From assembly GCF_022201045.2 (NCBI RefSeq), contig NC_068564.1, positions 27,867,001-27,931,000 of the forward strand: DNA of 64,000 bases, in the 5' to 3' direction. Below, in pieces: positions 37,781 through 50,115 of this stretch (the stretch's first letter is position 1; each line of letters opens with the position of its first letter). The notes beneath the pieces are model-generated. The model was not told the DNA's origin, searched no databases, and worked only from the letters and a program-made list of their open reading frames with translations. The stretch is from Citrus sinensis. Its lineage: Eukaryota; Streptophyta; Magnoliopsida; Sapindales; Rutaceae. Made by a program: the position numbers and the translations under genes.

Positions 37781-37788
37781 ACTAAATA

Positions 37789-39250
37789 TTTTAATATGTG
37801 ATTTTTTTTAAGGAAAAAGAGTTATATTCACTTGTGCATTTTTATCTTGAAAAAAAAAAAGTCTCCTAAGAAAAGCTTCTCAAAAGATATTATGCTAATA
37901 TGTTGTGCGTATTTTTAATTTCATCATTCATATTTGTCAGAATACTTAATATGTAATGAATTTTTATTTGTAAGATTGCCACTTTCCCTATAATTTCTTT
38001 CGGCTTTCAACAATTTTTTATAATACCTTATTTACTCTATTAATGTAAAAATTTAATAAATAAATAGTAGTATGACTATTGTCACCCATCTAAATACCTC
38101 TTAAAACCCCTTTAATTATTTTACAATTTTAACCTTTATTAAAATTACATAATAGAACAATTTCTAATTAAACCTCCACTCAAAAGTCAAATATTTTAGA
38201 AATTAAAAAGGTTGCTTTTTCCTCTAATTTTTTGCTAAGGAATTTACCACTAATAACTACAATGAAGAGAATGAAAACCCATTATTTTTCCTTTTAAATG
38301 GAAGAGACCCCATTGTTGAAATGAGGTTTAATAATAAAAATTAGAGAATGGGGTTTACACAATAAATTTCAATTAAGGGTATTTTTGTTATTGACGGAGG
38401 TGTTAAAAGAATTATATAATTTTTTAAAATATTTTAATGGGGTTAATTAAGAGAATGGGTGTTAAGAGATATTTAGAGGGGTGCCAATAGTCCCACTCAT
38501 AAATAAAAGAAAAAGTGACTTGTTTATGGTTGAGATTATTGAAGAAGCTTTAATGTTAATGTCGTAGTAAGATATTGTGAAATTTGTAATGAATAAGTTG
38601 AACATTAGTAAATAGAAAAAAAAGAAAAAAAACAACAACAACAACAATCCCTCTTTTTACTTCGATGGACTTCTCATCTCACACAAAGTTAATGTAGCTA
38701 TAGAATAAAGCAAGAACTTAATTGTTATCATCAAAAGGTATTTCAATTGCAACCTTATTATATATTAGTTTCTTTTTGTATTTAGATACTGCCATGTTTT
38801 AGCTAAGGATACAATGTGGGACAATTGGGTCCAAGCCAAATTAAAAAAAAAAAAAAAAAGGAGAGAGAGAGAGTATAATATATATAGCAAAATCTTTACA
38901 TGAGATTCCAAATAATAATCAATGAATTATTATGAAATTTAGATGTTCAAAACCTAATTCGCGGTGAACTTTCTCTTGTCGAGTATTATGACTATGCATG
39001 CTCATGATATTATTTATGCATTGAGATAATGACTGCTTTGTTTCCTCTACGTGACACCTAGCATCAAGCAAGCAAAACAAAGCAATGGACCATGACTTTT
39101 TGCTTCCCAAATATGGCATCTCATTTTTCTTTGTGGGCACAAGCTCTTTAGCATTAGCATTCATGTGAACCCTCCTTTTCAATTGGGTCACTATTCCCAT
39201 GCCCTTCTTTTCTAAGCTTAACCTCAAAAATGCCCCTTTCTTTCCAATTT
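37789..39250. other. AT-rich intergenic DNA
   Basis: No gene. Poly-A stretch near 38842-38859 followed by gagagagagaga. Nothing else stands out. Confidence 0.5.
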
Positions 39251-39267
39251 AAACTTGTAAAGAGTAT

Positions 39268-39576
39268 ACCAATAAGCCTTTGGTCCAGTGGAAGAATCTT
39301 TGCATTTACAATGTTGAGTGCAAGGATTCAAACCTTCATAAAAATATTTACGGGGATTATTTACAATCTTCCCTCAATTATCAAATAATTGAGTAGAGCC
39401 AGTCTATCCCTCACAAAATGTGAATGGAGTGGACAGCCCTCGAATATTTGAGAGGGTTTGAAGAATTTAAGCAGCGCTTCAGAGGAGTACATGCCACGAA
39501 GAAAATCCCAATTGTAAAATCTGTTTGTAAATATTAATTGTATTACCCACAATCCTGTATAACAGTATTAAAAAAA
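39268..39576 (+). mobile_element. tRNA-derived SINE, full length
   Basis: Complete SINE of about 309 bp. It has a Pol III A box (tggtccagtgg, 39281-39291), a B box-like ggattcaaacc (39324-39334) at normal spacing, and a terminal A run. It is framed by a perfect 17-bp target duplication, aaacttgtaaagagtat, at 39251-39267 and 39577-39593. The 20-mer ccctcgaatatttgagaggg at 39437-39456 is shared with the second SINE. Confidence 0.88.
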
Positions 39577-39593
39577 AAACTTGTAAAGAGTAT

Positions 39594-40275
39594 GTTACCA
39601 ATCTCTAATAGTGGTAGCAAAGGCTATATCCTTGTCCTAGTGTAGAAGTGTTTTCAAATAAGTGCTTTTGATGGTATTCAAAATCGTTCAACCACCTCTA
39701 TTTTTTAATATATTAGATGATGAATCGAAAACTCAACATATTGTCTTATTATTGAGCATCGACCCTCATTGTCAAATTCTTATCCGACCATATGATCCAG
39801 GCGCAAAAAAAATATTCAACCAATCCTTCTTCAAATTGCATAAACTATCAAACCCGTTTAAAGATCTTTTTTTTTATATTTTATTTTATTGGGTCACAAG
39901 CACCATCTACGTACTTACTAATGTTTATAGAAGCATGTATAATTACGCATTTAAGGTATGTAATTAGTATTTCATCAATAATTATTACGTTTTATGTCCT
40001 AATTTGCTTATTTTTCTCTTAACGAATTAGAAATTCAGAAAGTATAAATGCATAAACCCATATCATTGTTGTGAGAAAAGCCAAATGGAGCTCAAGCAAT
40101 TCACCAACTCAAACTCAAATAAATACAACAGTCTTTGTGGCCTCATTAATTGTGATGACAGGTTAGAAATTTGATGTTCTCTTAACCAATCTGCCTTTTT
40201 GAACCCCCTTTAGTGCTTGGTTTGTTGATTGATCCAACGCCAATGCTGCTCCCATTAATCCTTTCTTTTTGTTTT
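39594..40275. other. Intergenic DNA between two SINEs
   Basis: No gene seen. An open frame near 39662-39967 has no recognisable domain and a composition like random AT-rich sequence. Confidence 0.45.
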
Positions 40276-40289
40276 CATTCATAAAAGTT

Positions 40290-40567
40290 TTTTTTTTTTT
40301 TGATGGCAAGAGACTATTGTTTAAATTATAACTTATATTACATGAAAGTATAACTGATATGTACAATCATATATATATATACTGAGACCTATTGACATCA
40401 ATGTTAATATGACACCGCTCAAATTTGTAACCCTCTCAAATATTCGAGGGACGTCAACTCCTAGCCTGAGAGAAAGATTACCTTCACTCAAGCTCTGGAG
40501 CTCTAAGAAAGGATATTTAAATTAAATCTCTACAATGCGTCTGCGGAGGCTCGAACCACTTTCCTCA
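40290..40567 (-). mobile_element. SINE, 5'-truncated, antisense
   Basis: Reverse-oriented SINE: the T run at its left is the poly-A tail. A B box (GGTTCGAGCC on the minus strand, 40548-40557) lies only 10 bp from the right edge, so the A box is missing and the copy is 5'-truncated. A perfect 14-bp target duplication, cattcataaaagtt, lies at 40276-40289 and 40568-40581. It has the same 20-mer core as the other SINE, at 40431-40450. A (ta)n stretch lies within. Confidence 0.85.
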
Positions 40568-40581
40568 CATTCATAAAAGTT

Positions 40582-41820
40582 AAATGCATATATTGATCAC
40601 TTTTTTTTTCTCTTTTAATCTTCTTTAGGTTAATTAATTAAATCTAAGTTAACCCATCGATTAGTTTAAGGAAAAAGTACATATTTCTATCCAATACAAG
40701 TTAGAGAAACTAATACTAAAACTCAAATAGATGGTGATACTTACACACTTCAAATTTAAAAACGCTGTATTTAACTCTTTACATTAACAATTTAAATTAT
40801 TTTGTAATGAAAAAGTCCACATTGTCCCTAATCAATTTAAGTTATTGTATCATGAAAAAGTCCATATTATCCCCAATAAATTTAAGTTATTTTACAAATT
40901 AAAACGAAATATCTTTTTGTGTGTGATATGATAATATTTTCTTTCATAAATTAAATTAATTTCCTTATATAGGTTTTCTTTTTTCCAATATAGAATTTTG
41001 GCATAACATAAGCTATTTGTGTATTTGATCTTCTTTTAAAGTTTTATTTCATGACAATATAATTTCATTTTATTCCATTTTCATCACATCATGAATTATA
41101 CAGTAATCTTATTTAAATAAGATAATATATATTTTCTCATGGATAATATATAAAATATGAAAAAATTACATAAATTAGTTAATTAACCCAACTTATTTAG
41201 ACAATATTGTCATAACACATACATAATATTTTATTTTCATGAATATTTTACATTTATAAAATAACTTGAATTGATTAGGGGCAGTGCGAACTTTTTAATT
41301 GTAAAATATAAGAGGTTAAGTATAGTTTTTTTTTTAATTTTAAGAAAACAAGTGTCATTGTCCATTTAAATTTAGGTGTAAGTGTTTCTAATTTATATTT
41401 GAAGGAAAATCAAAGATTTTCCCATTAATCTAATTGTCGGTTACTTTTTTCTCTTCTTTCTAGTTGCTGGTCTTTATTAAATACTTTCTTTTGTCATAAT
41501 TTTGTCACAATTTTATCATTTCGATATAATTTAGTAGAAGATTAAATTATTTAAAATTATAATAAATTGATAAACATTAACGACATTAAACTTTTTCCTA
41601 AAATTTATTGGTATCACACAATTGATAGTTTGATCGCCGGTCAAGACAACACTCAACACTCAACACTCAACAGCGCTAGGAGTCAACCAACCGGACAAAA
41701 ACGTCATTTCAACTTGACTGACAGTGTCAATTTCGTAGATAACCCTAAAATCACGGGCAAATAACTACAAGCGAAATCGTCTAAGACAGTCAGATAATTG
41801 TTGTAGTATAGAAAGGGCCC
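40582..41820. other. AT-rich intergenic DNA
   Basis: No gene. A short repeat of aacactc (about four units) lies near 41649-41671. Confidence 0.5.
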
Positions 41821-43189
41821 CACTGAACATGTCTCTCTCTGAATCCATTTCCATTTCTCTGTCCTCTCTTCGCTCACTCTCTCTCACATCTCTTTTACAC
41901 TACACACTTGAACCAAAGAGAAGGAAAAAAAAAAAAAGGAAAAAATAAATAACAATTAAATCTTTAGATCTGATACCATAGAGACTGAGTTTCCCTTCAG
42001 AAGCCTTCATTCAAGTTCTGATCTTTGTAAGCAGTTTCTTTCTTGTTCTTGTTTTGGTGCCAAATGTAGCTTTTTTTTTTTGGTTTTCTTAATTTCTTGA
42101 TTTTAACTGTTTCTGGGTTTTTGCTTTTCTTGTTTTGGGAGTTATTGAAAGAAAAAAAAGATCTGGGTTTTCTTCAAGTTGAGTGTTGTAGTACATTTTG
42201 TCCGAGAAGAAGGTTCTTTGATGACTTGAAGTTTTGTGGGGATTAGGATCAGTAAGTGTGTTCGGTGTTTGTGAAGTTGAGATCTTGTTTTTTGACGTTA
42301 TATTTGAAATGGTAGGTGACTTTAGGTTGTGTAACTGTAGTGGGTTTTAAGCGAAATGAAGTGCATGGCTTTGTTTGGTTGATTTAAGTGTGGGTAAAAG
42401 TTTGTGGCTTTGAGAAGAATGAGTAGTCTTATTATAGATGCCGGATTTTGATGGTTGATGAGTTTGGTGTATAATGAGTTACTGTGTCTATTTGGTGGAA
42501 TTTGGTTAGAGTGAAGCTAGCTTTACTTGGTTTCTGCTAGGCTATGGGTGGGACACAATTGTTTGAAAGTTGTGGATTTTTCTAAAAATAAATAAAGCCC
42601 CCGCTTGGTTGCTCAGACAATGTGGGATCAGGGAAGAAGTCGATACTTTAATTGATTCAAATCTATGTTCTTTTCCTCGTTTACATGATCTAAGATCACA
42701 CCAATTACTTAAATATTGGCAGGTTTTAACTGAAAAGTGGCTTTTAATTCATTGGCTAGGAACAGTGATTTGGTGAATAATGTCATACTTCATATTCACA
42801 ACAAGTTGTCTTTCATTTCATATTTTTGGGTTTTTAAAATGTAAATGCCAAGCAATTGAATGGATTTGAACATAGGGTTTTCATTTGGTATTATGGTTGT
42901 CCATCCAGTGGGAACTAATTCCTTGATCTTTGGTTATCCTGAATCCCATGCCATCTACTGAGTACTGACTAGTTGATTGTTTTCATTTGTGACTAATCTA
43001 ACAGTTGTATGTTTTACATTTCCACTGAACTAGTTTTACTTGCTGATCAATTAGGTATATAGTTTTGTTTGCTATTCCTTGCTTGTGTTGTTTATCTGCA
43101 CTGTTTTAGAAAAGTATCTTGCCAACTGGAAAGATGAAGTTTGCATTTGGTTACAGTTTGACGTGGGGTAGGCTGTAGTGGCTACGTGA
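41821..43189 (+). promoter_or_regulatory. MAP65 promoter, CT-rich leader and leader intron
   Basis: A CT-rich tract (41830-41895) typical of plant leader regions precedes a probable non-coding exon. A donor near 42026 (ttt|gtaagc) and acceptor near 43155 (tacag) would remove a leader intron of about 1.1 kb. Boundaries are inferred from splice signals only. Confidence 0.5.
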
Positions 43190-46100
43190 ATGGCGGTGAC
43201 AGATACTGAAAACCCTCTTCTTGGAGAAACCACTTGCAGTTCTTTACTGCACAAACTACAGGTAAGTTGTGTTCTTGTTCTTATTTTCTGTAGTTCTCAT
43301 AGTTCATGTTTGTGGCATAAAAGAATTGCCACTCAACTGATCCAATTTTTGCCATAGGAAATTTGGGATGAAGTTGGTGAAAATGATGAGGAAAGGGACA
43401 AGATGCTTCTTCAGATAGAGAAAGAATGTTTGGACGTGTACAAGAGGAAGGTGGAGCAGGCAGCTAAGTCAAGGGCACAGCTTCTTCAGGCCTTGTCAGA
43501 TGCCAAAATTGAACTTGCAAGTCTTCTATCAGCTCTTGGTGAAAAAAGCATTGCTGGACTTGGAATCGTGAGTAATTACTTAGTTTTGGTCTTATATTTC
43601 ACAGTCAAAATGTTTGAGAAGTGGAAGCATTTATGTTGTGAGATATAATCAACCGGGTTACTTACGGATTTCCTTGGTTTTGTTGCAGCCAGAGAAGACT
43701 TCAGGGACAATCAAGGAACAACTTGCGGCTATAGCACCAGCACTTGAACAGCTGTGGAAACAGAAAGAGGAGAGGGTGAAGGAGTTTTCGGATGTGCAGT
43801 CACAAATTCAAAAGATATGTGGAGAAATTGCTGGGAATTTGAGCCTTGGTGATCAGGCACCTTCAGTTGATGAGTCTGACCTAACCTTGAAGAAGTTGGA
43901 TGAATATCAAGCCCAACTCCAGGAACTTCAAAAGGAGAAGGTAAGCATTTCCTTTCTATAAATAATAAGGTACTTGATGACAATTTTTCTGGCATCTGAT
44001 GTCTCATATGCATGGAGGTGATTGATGCTAATTGCTACCTGAATTTGCAGAGTGATAGGTTGCACAAGGTCCTTGAATTTGTCAGCACTGTGCATGATCT
44101 CTGTGGGGTGCTTGGCATGGACTTCTTCAGTACTGTAACTGAAGTTCATCCAAGCTTAAATGACTCTACTGGTGTGCAATCCAAAAGCATTAGCAATGAT
44201 ACCCTTGCTAGGCTGGCTAAAACTGTGCTGGCACTTAAAGAAGATAAGAAGCAGAGGCTTCATAAGGTATATTTTAAAGCTTTATGGTTCATTCTGTTAA
44301 GAGTGCATCTAAATCTCACTTGCATGACACGTTGCAGCTGGCTCTGCTAGATACAAATATTTCCTAGTAGAAACAGAAAGTCACTGAAAATTCTGCCTTT
44401 AATCTTATTCCTACTAATGATGAGGAGCTGGGTGTCTGTGTTCTTTTTAGTTCTACATTTCAAGTTCGTTCACTATTACTTTTCGGTTCAGTGGCTATTT
44501 GTTTCCATCTCTTGGCATACAGCTTGTTGCATTTATATAATTTCTTCATGTTCTGTGCAAGTGACATTAAGTATTTGATACTCCCACAGCTTCAAGAATT
44601 AGCTACTCAGCTAATCGATTTGTGGAATCTGATGGATACTCCCTCAGAGGAACGGAGATTGTTTGACCATGTTACCTGCAACATATCAGCTTATGTAGAT
44701 GGAGTGACTGTCCCTGGCGCTCTTGCTCTGGATCTGATTGAGCAGGTATCAAATCAACAGTGTCCACAAAATCATGTTGCAATTAAACTTTTCCAGCTGT
44801 TTACTCGTTATCTTGTTATTTCGTTTTAGGCTGAAGTTGAAGTCGAAAGGCTTGATCAACTGAAAGCTAGCAGAATGAAGGAAATTGCTTTCAAAAGGCA
44901 AGGCGAACTTGAAGAGATATTTGCTCGTGCTCATATAGAGATAGATCCGGTGGCTGCTCGAGAAAAAATTATGACACTAATTGACTCTGGGAATGTTGAG
45001 CCTGCTGAATTATTAGCTGACATGGATAATCAGATAGCCAAAGCTAAAGAAGAAGCTCACAGCAGAAAAGAAATTTTGGACAAGGTTGAGAAATGGATGT
45101 CTGCCTGTGAAGAAGAGAGTTGGCTTGAAGACTACAATCGGGTACTTAGAATATCTCTCTTCCTTCCTCTTTCTTTCCCTGTGCTTCCATGCATACCTGT
45201 GCATGAAAGTGGATGTGTGGATCCATGGGCTTGTCTTTCCTGTTAAATATGTAGACCTCATTTACTTTTTCTTCTTTTTAATTATTTAGTCCATGGCTGA
45301 TTTTGGTTATGTCAACTTTCAACCTTACTGACGTTGGCTTGCTGAAACAGGATGAAAACAGGTACAATGCAAGCAGGGGTGCTCATTTAAATCTCAAGCG
45401 GGCAGAAAAAGCTAGGATTCTGGTCAACAAGATTCCAGGTATGCCTAGAATTCCAGAACAACCTTGTTATGACAATTGAGTTTAAGATAGGGGTAGTGTG
45501 TTTCAGAGGGAGTGGGAGTGAGTTTAGATTGTGAATGAATTTCTTGACCAGTGAAAGTCCGTTACTTATAGAATGTAAATGTAATGTTAATGGAAATCAT
45601 GTGGTGATGCAAGTGAATGTATGAATAGGTCTGACTTGTGTCCATGGTCCTAAGAACATCATGATGCTGCCACGTGTCCTCTTCTAGTTGTGTATATGCC
45701 AGTTGGTCAGTTAATTCTTTGTACTAAAAACTGTCCTTTTTTTTTTCATCCAGCTCTGGTTGAAACCTTGGTTGCCAAAACTCGGGCTTGGGAAGAGGAC
45801 CATGGCATATCATTCACTTATGATGGAGTCCCGCTCCTTGCAATGCTGGATGAATATGCCATGTTGAGGCAGGAAAGAGAAGAAGAAAAGCGGAGGATGA
45901 GGGTAAGTTTTATTGATTGATTGGATTAAATCATCTTTGGTTTTATTTTTTCGTCCAATCTGTCATTTTCAACAGCTACATTTTGTGGTTATTTCTTGTG
46001 CTAAATGTTGTGTTATAACTTTGGATTTCATAGGAATCAAAGAAGTTTCATGAGCAGCAAAGCTCAGAACAAGAATCCATTTTTGGTTCAAGGCCAAGCC

Positions 46101-46345
46101 CTGCACGACCAGCTGGTCCAAAGAAGGTCGTTGGTCCACGCACAAATGGTGGTGTTAATGGAACTCCAAGCAGACGACTATCACTAAATGCTCATCAAAA
46201 TGGCAGCAGGTCAACAACTAAAGAAGGGAAGAGGGAAAGCACTGGCAGCATCAGGCCAGCTGCTCCCGTCAACTACGTCGCCATATCGAAGGAGGATTCT
46301 GCATCCCATGTTTCAGTCTCCGACACAGTTCCAGCTTCACCGTGA
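43190..46345 (+). CDS. MAP65-1: Microtubule-associated protein MAP65-1 type
   Basis: Nine or so exons join to about 580 residues, matching MAP65-1. ATG 43190 starts [20 protein letters not shown]. The body is nearly all coiled coil ([35 protein letters not shown]). The conserved microtubule-binding part is [40 protein letters not shown]. The basic tail is Ser/Pro-rich ([27 protein letters not shown]), with likely mitotic kinase sites, and ends [18 protein letters not shown]. Family knowledge: homodimers cross-link antiparallel microtubules in the phragmoplast and cortex, and phosphorylation of the tail weakens binding. Arabidopsis counterparts are At5g55230 and its duplicate At4g26760. Confidence 0.94.
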
Positions 46346-46794
46346 CAATAAAGAGAGAGAGAGAGAGAGAGATAATTAGTAAATTTACACACCTGTGATA
46401 TTACTGTTGTTATTACTAGATCTGTTGTAGTAGGGATAGAGACCATGAAACACTCAAGAAGTGACTGGAGAGTAAACTGCTTTTCCTAGCTGTGTATGTT
46501 ATATGTTGTTATAAATTTGGCTTTTCTTATCAGTCTCTTGAATCATGCTTTTTATTTTGTCAAATCACTTGTGAGTTGTAATGGAAGTCCCTGTGGGCTT
46601 TGGGCTACAGCACCTGCCACTGGCAAATGTGAGTTGTAATGGAAGACCCTGTGGGCTGTGGGTTGCAGTAGGTGCCACTGGTAAAATGTTCATTAACAAA
46701 ATATTGGGTGCTTAGTGGTACCGCTTTAGTACGGAGGCAAGAGTATTTTATGTTGTTGCAACAAATCAGCTTTCAACATGACTTAATGCGATGC
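46346..46794. other. MAP65 3' flank with 58-bp tandem duplication
   Basis: A (ga)n run follows the stop codon. The block tgtgagttgtaatggaag... starts at 46570 and again at 46628, a period of 58 bp with a few differences. It lies probably in or just past the 3' UTR. Confidence 0.7.
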
Positions 46795-47110
46795 CTTCTT
46801 TTTGGGAAATTTACGAAAATAGCCATAAATATTTTATTATTTTCTCAACTAACCCTCTTAATTTTTTTCTATCAACATTAGCCAAACACAAGCTTTTCTC
46901 CCCAAATTACCCTTCTTTACAGACCAAAAGCAATAATCTTTCTCCCATATCGTCAAACCAAACGCAGCTTAATCATCAACCAACGTTGACGGCAAAAGAC
47001 AACAGTAAAGGTGAAATCCGATCATAATCTATCCGAATCCAACACTAATCGGCATCACTTAGTAGTATGAGTTATTTTCTGAACTTGCTTAACTGAGTCG
47101 TGGGTGAATC

Positions 47111-47201
47111 TGGCGACAGGCTGCCTGTCGCACCAAAAATTTCTGGCGACAGGCACCTGTCGCACCAAGCTTCGGGCGACAGGCAGGCTGTCGCACCAAG
47201 C
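47111..47201. repeat. Left subterminal palindromic repeats of the Mutator element
   Basis: Three units of about 30 bp, each of the form ggcgacaggc...cctgtcgcacca, so each is itself an imperfect palindrome. The same core, ggtgcgacag, recurs in inverted orientation near the other end of the element. Confidence 0.85.
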
Positions 47202-47255
47202 CTTAGAGATTCATTAAAACTGTATTAATTTGATCCGGATCCAATTAATTTTTTT

Positions 47256-49907
47256 TTGATAATTTCAGGCTTAATAGATTCAATTGTACTTGAATTGTGT
47301 TACGATGGTTGGTGGGAGACATTAGAGGATGGCCGTATGGAGTATGTGAATGGTAAAAATCGAGCTTTTTTGGTTGGGAAAAATTGTTTGTTTGATCAGT
47401 TATTGGCAAGAGTATACGAGGTGTTACAAATAAACCCTAATGAATATAATATTACAATGAAGACAACTTTGAGGTCTAGTAACACATTATATCGTATATG
47501 TGCACTGCCCATGGATATATTTGATGATGAAATGGTGAGGGTTGTGTTGCATATGGCATCCGACGTAGCCAATTTTGGATGCATTCCTATATTCGTGACC
47601 ACATCACCTCGAGTTTCGAGCGAAGGTATTGAGCCACATGTCGATACAGAAACTTCGTTTAGAGCAAATATGTTTGGCCCCGATAATGATAAAGAGGTGT
47701 TGCCAAGGACAATATTGCTGCAGCAATATTACTCTCCAATCCACGACAATTATGACAACATTGATGATAACGGCGTTACGTTAGAGGATGTTGGAGCAAC
47801 GGTATTTCCAATAACGACGTCGTTGGAGCAACGGTATTCTCCGTATCACAACAATGATTTTCGGGACAATGATGATTTTCATCATGAGACAAAGGGGGAT
47901 AATGTTTGTGCAGAATCTTCTAATAATACGAGGGGCACTCATTTCAATAATGATGGTGATAATGGAGGAGCCGGTCCTTCGAATGTTCCGTCGTTTCAGC
48001 ACGACGATGAGTGTGAAGACAATACTCCTGTGAATAACAGAGGCAATAGACCTAGTCCTTCTATGGTTCGATCGAGAAGGTGAATTGACCCCCTTACAAG
48101 TCTTGCTCCAACTTTGCCTTCGAACATGGTTGCTCCAAGCTTTGTTAGTAGTTGTGATTCAGATGATATCAGTGTGGGTAAGCTATTTGCTGAGAAGAAT
48201 GAGTTTATATTACAACTACGCAAGGTTGCCTTTAGAGATAAGTTTGATTTCAAGATTGTATGGTCTACTACGACACTTTTCGAGGCTCACTGTTGTTCAG
48301 AATCATGTAAATGGCGTATTCGAGCAACTAGATGTTCGAACGAGCTAAATGTTCCTTGGGTGGTAAAGAGAATTGACAATGTACACACTTGTCATAATGA
48401 GGTATTGGTTGATGGACGTCATCAAGTAAGGAGCCGGGTTGTCGGTCATATTATCGCAGAAAAATATATTCAAAACAAGAGGATTTATACTCCGAATGAC
48501 ATAAGAGCAGATATGCAATAGGAATACGGTGTTCAGTTAACATACCAGCAGGCATATCGGGCAAGAGAAGTTGGTCTTGAAATAGTTCGAGGCAACCCTG
48601 CAGAGTCATACAACTTGCTCCCTAAATACTCTCACGTACTAACTACAGCTAATGAGGGTACAGTCACTCACCTCGAGCAGGATGGAGATGGTAATTTCTT
48701 GTACTATTTTGTAGCACTCGGATCTTCCATCAAGGGTTTTATGCAGTACATTCGGCCTGTCATTGCTGTAGATGGTACTCATCTGAAGGGACTATATCGT
48801 GGAAGCATGTTCGTGGCAACATGTCTTGATGGTAACAATCAATTGTATCCGTTAGCGATTGGGATCATGGATTCAGAAAACAATGATGCTTGGGAATGGT
48901 TTATGATGAAGTTACACGGAGTGATTGGCGATAGACCTGAGTTGGTAATTATCTCTGATCGATGCACTGCCATAAGGAGAGCCGTTCTTAAAGTATTTCA
49001 CAATGCAAGTCATGGCGTTTGTTTTTACCACGTCAAAGGTAACATTAAGTCTCAGTTTAGAATGTCCAAAGCTCTTTGGGATCAATTTGAGCCTGCCTTT
49101 ATTAATGCAGCAAAAGCATATGGCCACGAGGAATTTAAGAGACAACTTGAAGGGTTGTGGATGATCTACCCGGGTGCGGCTGATTACCTAGAAAATAATG
49201 TCGGTACGTGTAATTGGGCAAGGTCTCAGTTTGAAGGTAGGAGGTACAGCATACTTACCACCAACATCGCGGAGAGTGTTAATTCTTTCATGCGGGAACC
49301 TCGAAAATTTCCTGTTACTCATCTTGTTGATCACTTTAGAAAAACAATGCAGCAATGGTTTTATGATAGAAAAATTGTGGCTGAATCAATGACTACTCGG
49401 CTAACAACATGGGCGGATGAAATAGTCACTGAGAGGAGAACTTTAGCTGAAAGAATGATAGTTCGGCCAGTGTCTCCGCATCGATTTCAAGTGGTAGGCG
49501 GTGGGCTTAAGGAAGGTTTGGTTGACTTGCAAAAGAGAACTTGCTCCTGCAGAGTGTTCCAGCTTGATCAGCTTGTGTGTGCTCATGCAATTGCGGCGTG
49601 TTTAACACACCGGGTGGATTTTATTAACCTTTGCTCGGACTTTTACACTACAGAATCGTTGGCGATGGCTTATGCACAACCAGTAGAGCCAGTCGGTGAT
49701 GTGGCTGATTGGGAAGTTCCAGATGAAGTTCAGGAGATGCAAGTATACCCACCAGTTGAGGCACCACCACCTGGCCGTCATAAAGAGCTCAGAATACCCT
49801 CGGCTGGCGAGGACGTTGACCGGCGGACTGTAAGATGCGGTCGGTGTCATGAACTAGGCCATAATCGTAAGAGATGTAAGAATCCCATTGCGTCGACTCG
49901 AAGTTAG
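47256..49907 (+). pseudogene. MuDR-type transposase, two in-frame stops
   Basis: One reading frame runs for about 880 codons, interrupted by TGA at 48081 and TAG at 48519. Order: an N-terminal PB1-like/MULE N-terminal region (about codons 1-115), an Asp/Asn-rich linker, the MuDR DNA-binding domain (48150-48500; EKNEFILQLRKVAFRDKFDF, then C, C, H and H ligands), the MULE transposase core starting at AVDGTHLKG (first catalytic Asp near 48771) with IISDR further on, a SWIM zinc finger (CSC...CAH, about 49542-49580) and a C-terminal CCHC knuckle (CGRCHELGHNRKRC). No ATG opens the frame before 47337; an acceptor-like site near 47269 suggests an upstream exon. With two stops this copy probably makes no full transposase. 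Confidence 0.88.
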
Positions 49908-50115
49908 TTGTATTTTGTGTGTTATGAGTTTGTTAAAACTATTATTGTTTTTGTGTTTCGTTGGTTAAAACTGTTACTGTTTTTTGTGTATTGTACACTT
50001 ATATTTCATAAAACTTTATTTAAAGTTTAAAATGTGAGGCATTAAAATTATATAAACTTAAGTGCGCGAAGTAAAAAAAAAATTCAAACTTCAACATTTA
50101 AATTACTACATAGGT
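49908..50115. other. Spacer between the two tail-to-tail transposon genes
   Basis: T- and A-rich DNA between the transposase stop and the Ulp1 stop, presumably holding both polyadenylation signals. Confidence 0.5.

Noticed and set aside
39281-39334. A and B boxes suggesting a tRNA gene
   Set aside because: No cloverleaf can be drawn, and the A tail plus flanking target repeats show a SINE.
39662-40022. Frames of 101 and 76 codons between the SINEs
   Set aside because: Two overlapping frames in AT-rich DNA, no motif, no splice or promoter context.
47111-47201. Short palindromic repeats suggesting a CRISPR array
   Set aside because: Only three units, with mirror copies at the other end of a transposon; they are subterminal repeats.
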